Of a DNA stretch of 64,000 nt, positions 32,674-40,947 are shown piece by piece. The translations under genes were made by a program, and so were the position numbers. Source of the DNA: Micromonospora sp. RHAY321. Lineage in GTDB: Bacteria > Actinomycetota > Actinomycetes > Mycobacteriales > Micromonosporaceae. A model generated the notes under the pieces. It searched no databases and was not told the DNA's origin. It saw only the letters and a program-made list of their open reading frames with translations. Each line of letters opens with the position of its first letter. Positions within the stretch are counted from its first letter, which is position 1. The stretch covers positions 25,018-89,017 of the forward strand of contig NZ_JAMHIW010000022.1 in the NCBI RefSeq assembly GCF_023896955.1, written 5' to 3'.

Positions 32674-34197
32674 ATGCCCACGACATCGACAGTCGACCGA
32701 CCCAGCAACGTCTCCGAATCCCTTGCCCGCGGCCGCCTCGGCGTCCCCTCGGTGATCTTCTTCGTCCTCTCCGCCGCCGCACCGCTGACCGTGGTGGCCG
32801 GTGTCGTCACCACCGGCTACGGCGTGATCGGCGTGACCGGCATCCCGCTGGCCTTCCTGGTGGTCGCCGCGGTGCTCGCCCTCTTCTCGGTGGGCTACGT
32901 GGCGATGTCCCGGCGGGTGGAGAACGCCGGTGCCTTCTACGCCTACATCTCCCGTGGCCTGGGCCGACCGGCCGGCGTGGGCGCCGCCTGGGTGGCGCTG
33001 ATCGCGTACAACGCGCTGCAGGTCGGGCTCTACGGCACCATCGGCGTCGCCGCCGAGCCGGTGCTCGACCGGATCTTCGGCGGGCACCCGCACTGGGCGA
33101 TCGTCGCCCTGGTGGCCTGGGCGCTGGTCGCCCTGCTCGGCCTGCTCCGGGTGGACATCAACGGCCTGGTGCTGGCAGCCCTGCTGGTCGCCGAGATCGT
33201 GGTGATCCTGATCTTCGACCTGGGACAGATCGGCAACCCGGCCGGCGGCGAGGTCAGCTTCGCGTCGTTCTCGCCGGACAACCTCTTCGTGCCCGGAGTG
33301 GGCGCGGTGCTGGTGCTGGCCATCCTCGGGTTCGTCGGCTTCGAGTCCGCGGTGGTCTTCAGCGAGGAGAGCAAGGATCCGAAGCGGACGGTGCCGCTGG
33401 CCACGTACCTCTCGGTGGCGATCATCGCGGCCCTGTACGCGCTCTCCTCCTGGACCATGGCGGTCGCCGTCGGGCCGGACCAGATCGTCGCCGCGGCCGG
33501 CGAGCAGAGCGTCGGGCTGATCTTCAACCTGGCCGCCGAGCACCTCGGCGACACCGCCGTCACCATCGGTCAGGCGCTCTTCCTGACCTCGGTGCTGGCC
33601 GCGATGATCTCCTTCCACAACACCACGGCCCGCTACACGTTCGCGCTGGGTCGGGAGCGGGTGCTGCCGGCGGTGTTCGGGCAGACCTCGGCGCGCAGCG
33701 GCGCACCGCGGGCCGCCTCCCTGGCGCAGAGCGTCTTCGGCCTGCTGGTGATCCTGCTGTACGCGGTCAACGGCTGGGACCCGGTGGTCAAGCTGTTCTT
33801 CTGGGGCGGCACCACCGGCGGGTTCGGGGTCCTGCTGCTGATCGCCACGACCTCGGTGGCGGTGATCGCCTACTTCGTCCGCTCCGGTGCCGGCGAGACG
33901 CTCTGGCGGCGGGCCGTCGCGCCCGGCCTGGCCACCGTCGCGCTCTTCGTGATCATCTGGTTGGCCGTGTCGAACTTCGCCAACCTGCTCGGCGTCGCGC
34001 CGGACTCGACCCTGCGCTGGGCTCTGCCCGCCGTGTACCCGGTGGCGGCCGCGCTGGGCGTCGCCTGGGCGCTGGTGCTGCGCAACAGTCGACCGGACAC
34101 GTACGCCCGGATCGGCCTCGGCGCGGCGAGCGCCGTAGCCGCCGTGCGGCCGGCGGAGCAGCCGCCGGCACCCGCCGCGACGGAGGTGCCCCGATGA
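32674..34197 (+). CDS. APC-family amino-acid/polyamine permease
   Basis: A 507-residue membrane transporter with about 12 hydrophobic segments. Family motifs include the unwound first helix SAAAPLTVVAGVVTTGYGVIGVTG and GFVGFESAVVFSEESKDPKRTVPLATYLS. The gene is preceded by CGGAGTAGTC. An acetyltransferase gene overlaps its stop by four bases. Uptake of an amino acid or amine that is then acetylated is a plausible but unproven pairing. Confidence 0.9.
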   Translation: MPTTSTVDRPSNVSESLARGRLGVPSVIFFVLSAAAPLTVVAGVVTTGYGVIGVTGIPLAFLVVAAVLALFSVGYVAMSRRVENAGAFYAYISRGLGRPAGVGAAWVALIAYNALQVGLYGTIGVAAEPVLDRIFGGHPHWAIVALVAWALVALLGLLRVDINGLVLAALLVAEIVVILIFDLGQIGNPAGGEVSFASFSPDNLFVPGVGAVLVLAILGFVGFESAVVFSEESKDPKRTVPLATYLSVAIIAALYALSSWTMAVAVGPDQIVAAAGEQSVGLIFNLAAEHLGDTAVTIGQALFLTSVLAAMISFHNTTARYTFALGRERVLPAVFGQTSARSGAPRAASLAQSVFGLLVILLYAVNGWDPVVKLFFWGGTTGGFGVLLLIATTSVAVIAYFVRSGAGETLWRRAVAPGLATVALFVIIWLAVSNFANLLGVAPDSTLRWALPAVYPVAAALGVAWALVLRNSRPDTYARIGLGAASAVAAVRPAEQPPAPAATEVPR

Positions 34198-34784
34198 GTG
34201 TGGCCATCGAACGGCTGGGACCCGACGACACCGCGCTGGTGGCCGGCCGGATCGCCGAGGCGTTCACCGCGCTGGAGGTGACGCGCTGGTTGGTGCCCGA
34301 CGCGAGCAAGCGGGAGGCCGTGCTGGCCGGGGACTTCGAGATCCTGGTCGGGCACGCGATGCGACACGGCCTCGTCCACGCCACCGCGGACCGGGCCGCG
34401 GTCGCGGTCTGGTTCCCGTCGGTCGGCGAGCCGCCCGCGCCGCCGGTCGACTACGACGCCCGGCTCGCCGCCGCCTGCGGTGAGTGGACCGACCGGTTCC
34501 AGCATCTCGACGAGCTGTTCGAGGCCAACCACCCGCATGCGGACCACCACCACCTGGCCTTCCTGGCGACCCGGCCGGGCCGCCAGGGGCAGGGGCTGGG
34601 CACCGCGCTGCTGGAGCACCACCACGCCTGGCTGGACGAGACCGGGATGCCGGCCTACCTGGAGGCGAGCAGCCCTCGGAGCCGGGATCTGTACGCGCGG
34701 CACGGCTACCGGGCCGGTGAGCCCTTCCGGGTGCCCGACGGCACCCCGTTCTGGCCGATGTGGCGGGAGCCGGTCGGCCGCTGA
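34194..34784 (+). CDS. GNAT family N-acetyltransferase coupled to the permease
   Basis: A 196-residue acetyltransferase. The acetyl-CoA loop is TRPGRQGQGLGTALLEHHHAW; then MPAYLEASSPRSRDLYARHGYRAGEPF, typical of the C-terminal GNAT strand-helix. The ATGA overlap with the permease gene shows translational coupling. Two perfect hairpins follow. Substrate is unknown; an amine moved by the permease is possible. Confidence 0.9.
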   Translation: MSVAIERLGPDDTALVAGRIAEAFTALEVTRWLVPDASKREAVLAGDFEILVGHAMRHGLVHATADRAAVAVWFPSVGEPPAPPVDYDARLAAACGEWTDRFQHLDELFEANHPHADHHHLAFLATRPGRQGQGLGTALLEHHHAWLDETGMPAYLEASSPRSRDLYARHGYRAGEPFRVPDGTPFWPMWREPVGR

Positions 34785-34834
34785 CCGGACCGGCCGGGCC
34801 GCTGCCCCGCAAGGGAAGCGACCCGGCCGGTCGG

Positions 34835-34864
34835 ACCGACTGTCACGTTCGCGTGACAGTCGGT
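34835..34864. terminator. Terminator hairpin 1 (UUCG tetraloop)
   Basis: Perfect 13-base-pair stem ACCGACTGTCACG with its complement around loop TTCG. It lies 50 bases after the acetyltransferase stop, between two convergent transcripts. Confidence 0.85.
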
Positions 34865-34869
34865 GGTGC

Positions 34870-34905
34870 GGTTGAGGGCCGGGTCCGCCGACCCGGCCCT
34901 CAACC
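34870..34905. terminator. Terminator hairpin 2
   Basis: Perfect 16-base-pair stem GGTTGAGGGCCGGGTC with its complement around loop CGCC, five bases after hairpin 1 and 9 bases before the sigma factor stop. Probably terminates the sigma factor transcript, or acts with hairpin 1 in both directions. Confidence 0.85.
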
Positions 34906-34914
34906 GTGAACCGC

Positions 34915-35739
34915 CTAGTACGTGCCGTCGAGCTGGCCGCGCAGCTTGGTCAGCGCCCGCGCCAGCAGCCGGGAGACGTGCATCTGCGAGACGCCGATCT
35001 GGTCGGCGATCTGCGACTGGGTCAGGTTGCCGTAGAACCGCAGGGTCAGGATCTTCTGCTCCCGCTCGTCGAGCGTGGCCAGCGCCGGGCCGAGGGCGAC
35101 CCGCAGCTCGGCCAGCTCGAACTCGCTGTCCTCGCCGCCGAGCATGTCGCCCAGCTCGGTGGCCCGCTCGCCGTCGCCCGTCGGGGTGGACAGCGACACC
35201 GCGTTGTACGCGCGGGCGCCTTCCAGGCCCTCCAGGACCTCTTCCTCGGTGAGCTTGAGGTGGGCGGCGATGTCGGCGACCGTCGGCGACCGGCCGAGGG
35301 TCTGCAGCAGCGAGCTGTTGGCGTCGGAGATGGCGAGCCGCAGCTCCTGGAGCCGGCGGGGGACCCGGATGTCCCAGGTGCGGTCGCGGAAGTGCCGCTT
35401 GAGCTCACCGATGATGGTGGGGATCGCGTAGCCGGCGAAGTCGACGCCGCGGGACGGGTCGAACTTGTCGATCGCCTTGATCAGGCCGATCGCGGCGGTC
35501 TGCGAGAGGTCGTCGGTCGGCTCGCCCCGCCCGCTGTAGCGGTGGGCGAGGTGGTTGGCCAGCGGCAGCCAGGCCTCGATGGCCCGGTCCCGCAGCGCGG
35601 CACGCGACGGGTGGTTGGCGGGCAGCGCCGCCATGGCGTTGAGCAGGTCGGCGGCGCTGTCGGTGAGCGCCCGCGGGTCCAGCTTCGGGGTGCTCTCGGC
35701 TGTGGCGGTCGACTGCTCGCTGATCGTTGGCGCGGTCAT
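34915..35739 (-). CDS. SigB/SigF-family RNA polymerase sigma factor
   Basis: A 274-residue group 3 sigma factor of the SigB/SigF/SigG type. Region 2 starts LPLANHLAHRYSGRGEPTDDLSQ, with LIKAIDKFDPSRGVDFAGYAIPTIIGELKRHFRD; region 3 follows (RVPRRLQELRLAISDANSSL); region 4.2 is SQSQIADQIGVSQMHVSRLLA-like (TQSQIADQIGVSQMHVSRLL). The start at 35739 follows GGGAGG. No anti-sigma factor gene is adjacent, which is unusual. It is the natural candidate to read the GTTT-N15/16-GGGTA promoters in this window. Confidence 0.9.
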   Translation of the reverse strand: MTAPTISEQSTATAESTPKLDPRALTDSAADLLNAMAALPANHPSRAALRDRAIEAWLPLANHLAHRYSGRGEPTDDLSQTAAIGLIKAIDKFDPSRGVDFAGYAIPTIIGELKRHFRDRTWDIRVPRRLQELRLAISDANSSLLQTLGRSPTVADIAAHLKLTEEEVLEGLEGARAYNAVSLSTPTGDGERATELGDMLGGEDSEFELAELRVALGPALATLDEREQKILTLRFYGNLTQSQIADQIGVSQMHVSRLLARALTKLRGQLDGTY

Positions 35740-36115
35740 GGGTGGTCCTCCCTGCACCTCGTCCGCGGACAAAAAGACGTGACGCTTTGGTTTAGCTTCG
35801 TATGGGCCGTTCGGGACTCACCTTAACCTGATCGTCTCGCCGAAATCTAGCCGAAAGGCTGATGTACTTAGGTGTGTCGCGCAACAAAGGGCGCAAACTG
35901 GGCGGAAGTCGCACCACCTGTGAGGGCTGTTACCCGTTTCCTCGGCGAGGCCGTGCCATCCGGTCACCCCACCCGGCCCCGGCCGGTCGGTCAGCCCGGC
36001 GAGCCAAGCGGTCAACATGAAAACCGACATCAGGGCCGATGTGTCCACTATCCGTCCTTGTCCCGCCGGTGGGACCCGCCGTAGCGTTCGGGTACACACC
36101 CGCTTCGGAGGCACC
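35740..36115. other. 376-base region between divergent sigma factor and ADC-like genes
   Basis: Contains the GGGAGG site of the sigma factor gene at its left end and GGAGG of the ADC-like gene at its right end. The middle is relatively A+T-rich for this genome (35765-35880). I looked for a GTTT-N15/16-GGGTA autoregulatory promoter before the sigma gene and did not find one. No convincing small gene seen. Confidence 0.6.
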
Positions 36116-36871
36116 GTGCTCGATCCAGCCGCTCCCCAGCTCGTCGTGAACAGTCGCACGCTCTACTTCAGCTGGCTGCCGGCGGATCCCGACGCGGTCG
36201 CCGCCCTGGTCCCGGCAGGTCTGCGCCCCCGCCCCGACCGGCAGGTCTTCCTCAACCAGTACATCGTCGACGACGAGACGCAGACCTCGGGCTTCGGCGC
36301 CTACTCGCTGACCTACCTCGGCGTCTCGCTGGTCGGTGTGGACGCGCCTGGCGGGCTCAACCCGGGCGGCTGGTGGACCCACTACGTGGCCTCCAGCCGG
36401 CGGGTGCGGGAGTACGCCGCCGCCCGCGGTGCCCCGACGCTCGCCGGCCGGACGCGGATCGAGGTGAGTGGCGAGGACCTGCTCTCCGAGACCGAGGTCG
36501 ACGGGGCACCGTTGATCCGGGCCCGGTCTCGGGTGGGGGAGACCGGCCACGTCATCAGCAGCGGCCACCACCGCTACTTCACCCGCCGCGACGGTCAACT
36601 GCTCAGCGCGGTCTACCCGTTCGTGGCGGAGCCGGTCGCGCCGTTCGAGATCGAGTCGGTGGAGTTCCTCCAGCCCACGCACCCGATGTACGCGCTACGC
36701 CCGGCCAACCCGCTGACCATCGGCTTCGGCTACTACTCGCCGCGATCCTCGTTCGCCTACCCGGGCGGGCTGAGCGTGCACCCGGGCGCGGCCGGCCCGC
36801 CGGAGCCGACCGGGTCGGCTCACCAGGTGCCGGCCAGCCTGGCCCGCAGCGGCCGGCCGTCCGGGTCGTAG
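36116..36871 (+). CDS. Acetoacetate-decarboxylase-like (ADC) family protein
   Basis: A 251-residue protein likely of the ADC beta-barrel superfamily: NSRTLYFSWLPADPDAVAALVP, LNQYIVDDETQTSGFGAYSL, GWWTHYVASSRRVREYAAARG, and a C-terminal GFGYYSPRSSFAYPGG. No clear catalytic Lys pair as in true acetoacetate decarboxylases is apparent, so it may be a related enzyme of unknown substrate. The GTG at 36116 follows GGAGG. Its last 17 residues overlap the convergent phospholipase D gene by 52 bases, so the exact end deserves a check. Confidence 0.7.
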   Translation: MLDPAAPQLVVNSRTLYFSWLPADPDAVAALVPAGLRPRPDRQVFLNQYIVDDETQTSGFGAYSLTYLGVSLVGVDAPGGLNPGGWWTHYVASSRRVREYAAARGAPTLAGRTRIEVSGEDLLSETEVDGAPLIRARSRVGETGHVISSGHHRYFTRRDGQLLSAVYPFVAEPVAPFEIESVEFLQPTHPMYALRPANPLTIGFGYYSPRSSFAYPGGLSVHPGAAGPPEPTGSAHQVPASLARSGRPSGS

Positions 36872-38535
36872 ACCAGCCGGTACACCGGCAACGCCCAGGT
36901 GCGGGTGAACCACGGCAGCCGCTCGGGGCGGTGCGGGCGCAGCCGGCCGGGCGGACGGTCGCCCACCTGGCCGTCGTCGTACCACCGTTGCAGCCTGTCG
37001 GCGGCGGCCGTGACCGCCGCGACGGCGTCCGCCGGGTCGAGCAGGTCGGCATCGTCCGCGCCGTCCGGGTCGCGGTCCAGGTGTTCGCGCCAGAGCCGCA
37101 GCCGCAACTCCCGGGCGAAGACCCGTGCCCCGTCACCCTGACCGGAGGGGTCGGTGGGTCCCCGCTGGTCGCGGGTGCCGTCGAGCACCGCGCAGGACAA
37201 CTCGCTGTCGTGCGTCCAGGAGCGCCGGTTGAAGTTGTCGCTGCCCACACTGGCCCATACGTCGTCGACCACGCACACCTTCGCGTGCACGTAGACCGGG
37301 TTGCCGGCGTGGTTCTCCACGTCGAACACGTGCACCCGCTCCGGCGCGGCCCGCTCGCACAGTGACAGCGCCTGTTCGCGGCCGACCATGTTCGGCGGCA
37401 GCGCGAGCCGGCCGTCCACGTCCGGGTGCCGGGGCACCACGGCGATCAGGTGCAGCTCCGGGTTGTCCCGCAGGGCGCGCGCGAACAGGTCGGCCACCTC
37501 GGTCGACCAGAGGTACTGGTCCTCCAAATAGATGAGCCGGCGCGCGCGGCGGACCGCCTTGGTGTAGCCCCGGGCGACGGTCCGCTCGCCGTCCGGCGCG
37601 AAGGAGTAGCGCGGCCGGACCGCGGGGTAGGTGCGCAGCACCTGGATCTGGTGCGGCCCGCAGGGCGGCGGTGCGGCCGGTTGCTCGGGCAGCGGGTCGG
37701 GGCGTAGGTCCGCGCCGCGCAGCCGGTCCCGCAGATAGGCCATCGGGTTCTCCGAGTCCAGCGGCATGGGGTCGGTCCAACGCTCCCGGAAGACCGTGTC
37801 CAGCGCGCCGACCACCGGGCCGCGCACCGCGAGCTGCACGTCGTGCCAGGGCGGGTTGGGGCCGTACCGGGGAGACATCGTCACCGGCTGCGGGTCGCCC
37901 GCGTGCGCGGCGTCGTCCCGGCGACTGTGGCACAGGTCGATCCCGCCGGCGAAGGCGATGTCCCGTTCCGGGGCGCCGGGATGCCGCAGCACCACCAGCT
38001 TCTGGTGGTGCGAGCCGCCACGGCGCACCCGCTGGTCGAGCAGCACCTCCCCGCCGGCCGCGGAGATCACCTCGCTGAGGTTGCGGTTCTCGTCCTCGCT
38101 GTAGGCCAGCGTGTCGAGGTGTGAACGCCAGATCAGCCCCTTCACCACCACCCCGCGCTGGGCGGCCTGGGCGAAGAGCTGGGCGACGGTGGGGCCGTCC
38201 GGGCGCATCCGCTGGTCGGGATCACCCCGCCAGTCGGTGAAAAACAGATGGTCGCCCTCGGTGAGCGCCTCCACCTCGTCGACCAGCCGATCGAAGTACG
38301 CCGCGCCGTGAATCAACGGCTCGGCGAGGTTTCCCGTGGTCCAGGTGGGTAACCCAGAGACCGGGTTGGCGCGTTCCTGCGCGGTGAGGAACCAGTCCTG
38401 CAATGGCAACGTCCAGCCCTCCCCGAGGTCGACAACGTCCTCACGGTAGGACCCCGGCCGTGGGTCCGCACGCCAGGTCGACGTAGCGGTGACCTGGCCG
38501 CCGCCATCCGTTCGACGCGAAACCGAGGAGGCCAC
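36820..38535 (-). CDS. Phospholipase D family protein (two HKD motifs)
   Basis: A 571-residue protein of the PLD superfamily. Two catalytic motifs: SHHQKLVVLRHP (HxK) in the first half and VHAKVCVVDDVWASVGSDNF in the second, the latter with the GSxNxxxRS consensus. HLFFTDWRGDPDQRM and YLEDQYLWSTEVADLFARAL are typical of bacterial cardiolipin-synthase-like or PLD-like enzymes. No signal peptide. The only plausible start is a GTG at 38535, three bases from the ATG of the small gene on the opposite strand. Likely acts on phospholipids or makes cardiolipin-like products; substrate uncertain. Confidence 0.85.
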   Translation of the reverse strand: MASSVSRRTDGGGQVTATSTWRADPRPGSYREDVVDLGEGWTLPLQDWFLTAQERANPVSGLPTWTTGNLAEPLIHGAAYFDRLVDEVEALTEGDHLFFTDWRGDPDQRMRPDGPTVAQLFAQAAQRGVVVKGLIWRSHLDTLAYSEDENRNLSEVISAAGGEVLLDQRVRRGGSHHQKLVVLRHPGAPERDIAFAGGIDLCHSRRDDAAHAGDPQPVTMSPRYGPNPPWHDVQLAVRGPVVGALDTVFRERWTDPMPLDSENPMAYLRDRLRGADLRPDPLPEQPAAPPPCGPHQIQVLRTYPAVRPRYSFAPDGERTVARGYTKAVRRARRLIYLEDQYLWSTEVADLFARALRDNPELHLIAVVPRHPDVDGRLALPPNMVGREQALSLCERAAPERVHVFDVENHAGNPVYVHAKVCVVDDVWASVGSDNFNRRSWTHDSELSCAVLDGTRDQRGPTDPSGQGDGARVFARELRLRLWREHLDRDPDGADDADLLDPADAVAAVTAAADRLQRWYDDGQVGDRPPGRLRPHRPERLPWFTRTWALPVYRLVYDPDGRPLRARLAGTW

Positions 38536-38538
38536 ACC

Positions 38539-38667
38539 ATGCCCCGCGAGACGACGAACCCCGTGACCGAGTACCGCGAGCCGGCGGTGGAGAGCGAACG
38601 GGGTGCGCTGGTAGCGGTGTTGGTGATGGTGATTCTGGGGGTCGCGGGGATTTTCGCGGTCTCCTGA
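38539..38667 (+). CDS. Small single-helix membrane protein, 42 residues
   Basis: Short gene with GAGGAGG about seven bases before the ATG. The product has an acidic/charged N-terminus (MPRETTNPVTEYREP) and one hydrophobic helix at about residues 24-42 (VAVLVMVILGVAGIFAVS). A perfect hairpin follows. Its start codon lies three bases from that of the divergent phospholipase D gene. Function unknown; perhaps a membrane partner of that enzyme. Confidence 0.65.
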   Translation: MPRETTNPVTEYREPAVESERGALVAVLVMVILGVAGIFAVS

Positions 38668-38677
38668 GGCGGCGCCC

Positions 38678-38703
38678 GCGCCCCCGTTGAGGAACGGGGG
38701 CGC
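38678..38703. terminator. Terminator shared by the small gene and pirin gene
   Basis: Perfect 11-base stem GCGCCCCCGTT/AACGGGGGCGC with loop GAGG, between two converging transcripts. Confidence 0.8.
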
Positions 38704-38731
38704 CGACGCCGATCTCAGCGGTTGACCGTGG

Positions 38732-39718
38732 TCAGGGGCGGGCGCCCTGGCCGCCGGTGTGCGGCAGGCGCCCGGTGGGAATCACGCCGAGCCGGCCGGC
38801 CTGGAAGTCCTCGAACGCCTGGATCAGCTCGTCGCGGGTGTTCATCACGAACGGGCCGTACTGCGCCACGGGCTCCCGGATCGGCTGGCCACCCATGATG
38901 TAGAGATCCAACGCCGGGGTGTTGCTGTCCTGCGTGGTGTCCGCGCCGAAGCGCAGCGCGTCACCGGCGCCGTGCACCGCGAGCTGGCCGGTACGTACCG
39001 GCCGCCGGTCGGTGCCGACGGTGCCGCGCCCGCCGAGGACGTACACCAGGGCGTTGAACTCCGGCTGCCAGGGCAGGTCGACCTGCGCGCCCGGCTGCAC
39101 GGTCACGTGGGTGATCGTGATCGGGGTGAACGTCGAACCCGGGCCGCGGTGGCCGGCGACCTCACCGGCGATGACGCGGATCAGCGCGCCGCCGTCCGGC
39201 GTGGTGAGCAGCGCCGACTCCCGACCCCGGATGTCCTGGTAGCGGGGCGGGTTCATCTTGGCCGAGCGGGGCAGGTTGACCCAGAGCTGGGTGCCGTGGA
39301 AGAGCCCACCGCTGGTCACCAGGTGCTCCGGCGGGGCCTCGATGTGCAGCAGACCGCTGCCGGCCGTCATCCACTGGGTGTCGCCGTCGGTGATGGTGCC
39401 GCCGCCACCGTTGGAGTCCTGGTGGTCGAAGACGCCGTCGATGATGTACGTGACGGTCTCGAACCCCCGGTGCGGGTGCCACGGCGTGCCCTTCGGCTCG
39501 CCCGGCGCGTAGTCCACCTCACCCATCTGGTCGAGGTGGATGAACGGGTCCAGGTCGGTCGTCGGCACCCCGGCGAAGGCCCGACGGACCGGGAAACCCT
39601 CACCCTCGAAGCCGCTGGGTGCGGTGGTCACCGTACGGACCGGACGGATCTTGGCCGACTCGTCGAGCTTGGGCAGGCGGGGGAGGACGAGAACGTTGTC
39701 AACGGTGATCGCGGGCAT
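38732..39718 (-). CDS. Pirin family protein
   Basis: A 328-residue cupin-type protein. The N-terminal cupin has GFPVRRAFAGV, HPHRGFETVTYIIDG with metal-binding His residues, then DHQDSNGGGGTITDGDTQWMTAGSGLLHIE, all classic pirin features. Bacterial pirins include quercetinases and proteins that bind metabolic enzymes. AGGAG precedes the ATG. It is immediately downstream of a MarR gene (9 bases apart after the regulator stop), so the two form an operon, and the regulator may respond to a phenolic or oxidative signal. Confidence 0.93.
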   Translation of the reverse strand: MPAITVDNVLVLPRLPKLDESAKIRPVRTVTTAPSGFEGEGFPVRRAFAGVPTTDLDPFIHLDQMGEVDYAPGEPKGTPWHPHRGFETVTYIIDGVFDHQDSNGGGGTITDGDTQWMTAGSGLLHIEAPPEHLVTSGGLFHGTQLWVNLPRSAKMNPPRYQDIRGRESALLTTPDGGALIRVIAGEVAGHRGPGSTFTPITITHVTVQPGAQVDLPWQPEFNALVYVLGGRGTVGTDRRPVRTGQLAVHGAGDALRFGADTTQDSNTPALDLYIMGGQPIREPVAQYGPFVMNTRDELIQAFEDFQAGRLGVIPTGRLPHTGGQGARP

Positions 39719-39727
39719 CGGAGGCTC

Positions 39728-40210
39728 CTAGTTCTGGGCGTGGGTGGTCGAGGTGGCCCGGGCCGCCCGCAGGCGGTCACCGAGCCGGTCGAAGACCCGG
39801 GTGAGGCAGGCGACCTCGTCGTCGTCGAGGTCGTCCATCAGGTGGGTACGCACCGACGCCAGATGGTGGGGTGCGGCTTCGGACAGAGCGAGCAGCCCTG
39901 CGGCGGTGAGCACGGCCTCGCTGCCCCGTCGGTCGTCCGGGCAGGACTCCTTGCTGACCAGGCCGCGGCGCTGCATCGAGGAGATCTGGTACGTCAGCCG
40001 GCTGGGCGAGAAGACCAGTCGACCGGCCAGCTCGCCCATCCGCAGCCGCTGCCCCGGCGCCTCGGAGAGCAGGACCAGCACGTGGTAGTCGGCGAAGCTG
40101 AGGTCGCTGTCGGCGCGTAGGTCCTCTTCCAGCTGGGTGTAGAGCCGCTGGCTGGCCTCGATGTAGGCGCGCCAGGCGGCCTCTCGGGTGCTGTCCAGGC
40201 TCTCGGTCAT
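39728..40210 (-). CDS. MarR-family transcriptional regulator
   Basis: A 160-residue winged-helix regulator. The recognition region is LRMGELAGRLVFSPSRLTYQISSMQRRGLVSKESC with the wing PDDRRGSEAVLTAAG; flanking helices form the dimer. The start at 40210 is chosen because TACCGT lies six bases upstream (leaderless) and the family region begins just after; a start eight codons upstream is possible. It precedes pirin in one operon and a partial palindrome at 40225-40246 overlaps its promoter, so autoregulation is likely. Confidence 0.9.
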   Translation of the reverse strand: MTESLDSTREAAWRAYIEASQRLYTQLEEDLRADSDLSFADYHVLVLLSEAPGQRLRMGELAGRLVFSPSRLTYQISSMQRRGLVSKESCPDDRRGSEAVLTAAGLLALSEAAPHHLASVRTHLMDDLDDDEVACLTRVFDRLGDRLRAARATSTTHAQN

Positions 40211-40224
40211 GCCACGACGGTAGC

Positions 40225-40246
40225 ACTCTTTCAAAATTTAACTAGT
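40225..40246. promoter_or_regulatory. Candidate MarR operator
   Basis: A 22-base imperfect palindrome, ACTCTTTCAAAATTTAACTAGT, in an A+T-rich patch. It lies just upstream of the -10 box of the marR-pirin transcript, covering the -35 area. About 14 of 22 positions agree with its reverse complement. Typical for a MarR dimer, but sequence alone cannot prove it. Confidence 0.5.
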
Positions 40247-40349
40247 GCCGGGAGCAGTCGCCTGAGTCACGTCTTACCGGTCGACGACGAGATTCGTGCA
40301 GATTTGAAAGACGTTGGCGGGAATCGTGCGGCCCCACCCGGAGGGCGAT

Positions 40350-40901
40350 GTGCCAGACTCCGGCGTCGTGGAACACGTGGAACTCTCCGCCGCGGACCTG
40401 TTGCTGCGTCCCTGGCGGGAGACCGACGCCCCCGCGGTGCGCGACGCCCTGCGCGACCCGGCCATCGCCCTGTGGAACCCCCAGGGCGGCGGACCCGTCG
40501 ACGACGAGAGTGCCCTGCTGTGGGTACGCCGGCGGGCCGACTGGTCCGCCGGCGACCACGCCTCGATGGCGGTGACCGCCGCGGCCGGCGGCGAGCTGCT
40601 GGGCTCGGTGTCGCTGCACCACATCCACCACGGCGACGCCTCCATCGGGTACTGGACGCTGCCGGCGGCGCGGGGGCGCGGGGTGGCGGTACGCGCCGTC
40701 GTCCGGCTCACCGACTGGGCGTTCACCGAGCTGCGGCTGCACCGGGTGGAGCTGTGTCACGCGGTGGCCAACGAGCCGTCCTGCCGGGTCGCCGACCGGG
40801 CCGGCTATCCCGCCGAGGGGACGCTGCGCGAGTCGTACCAGTACGGCGACGGCCGCCGCCACGACGAACACCTGCACGCGCGGCTGGCCACCGACCGCTA
40901 G
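40350..40901 (+). CDS. GNAT family N-acetyltransferase (RimJ/RimL-like)
   Basis: A 183-residue acetyltransferase resembling ribosomal-protein-type acetyltransferases (ADLLLRPWRETDAPAVRDALRDP, SIGYWTLPAARGRGVAVRAVVRLTDWAF). The acetyl-CoA loop is ARGRGVA, followed by LRLHRVELCHAVANEPSCRVADRAGY. The GTG at 40350 follows GGAGGG four bases upstream. Substrate could be an amino-terminus or an antibiotic; not determinable. Confidence 0.85.
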   Translation: MPDSGVVEHVELSAADLLLRPWRETDAPAVRDALRDPAIALWNPQGGGPVDDESALLWVRRRADWSAGDHASMAVTAAAGGELLGSVSLHHIHHGDASIGYWTLPAARGRGVAVRAVVRLTDWAFTELRLHRVELCHAVANEPSCRVADRAGYPAEGTLRESYQYGDGRRHDEHLHARLATDR

Positions 40902-40947
40902 CGCCCGCTCCGGCGAGCTCGTCGCCCTCGCGTCGATCCGGAGTCGA

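Noticed and set aside
35740..36115. Autoregulatory SigF promoter before the sigma factor gene
   Set aside because: Searched for GTTT-N15-17-GGGTA on the minus strand; none present.
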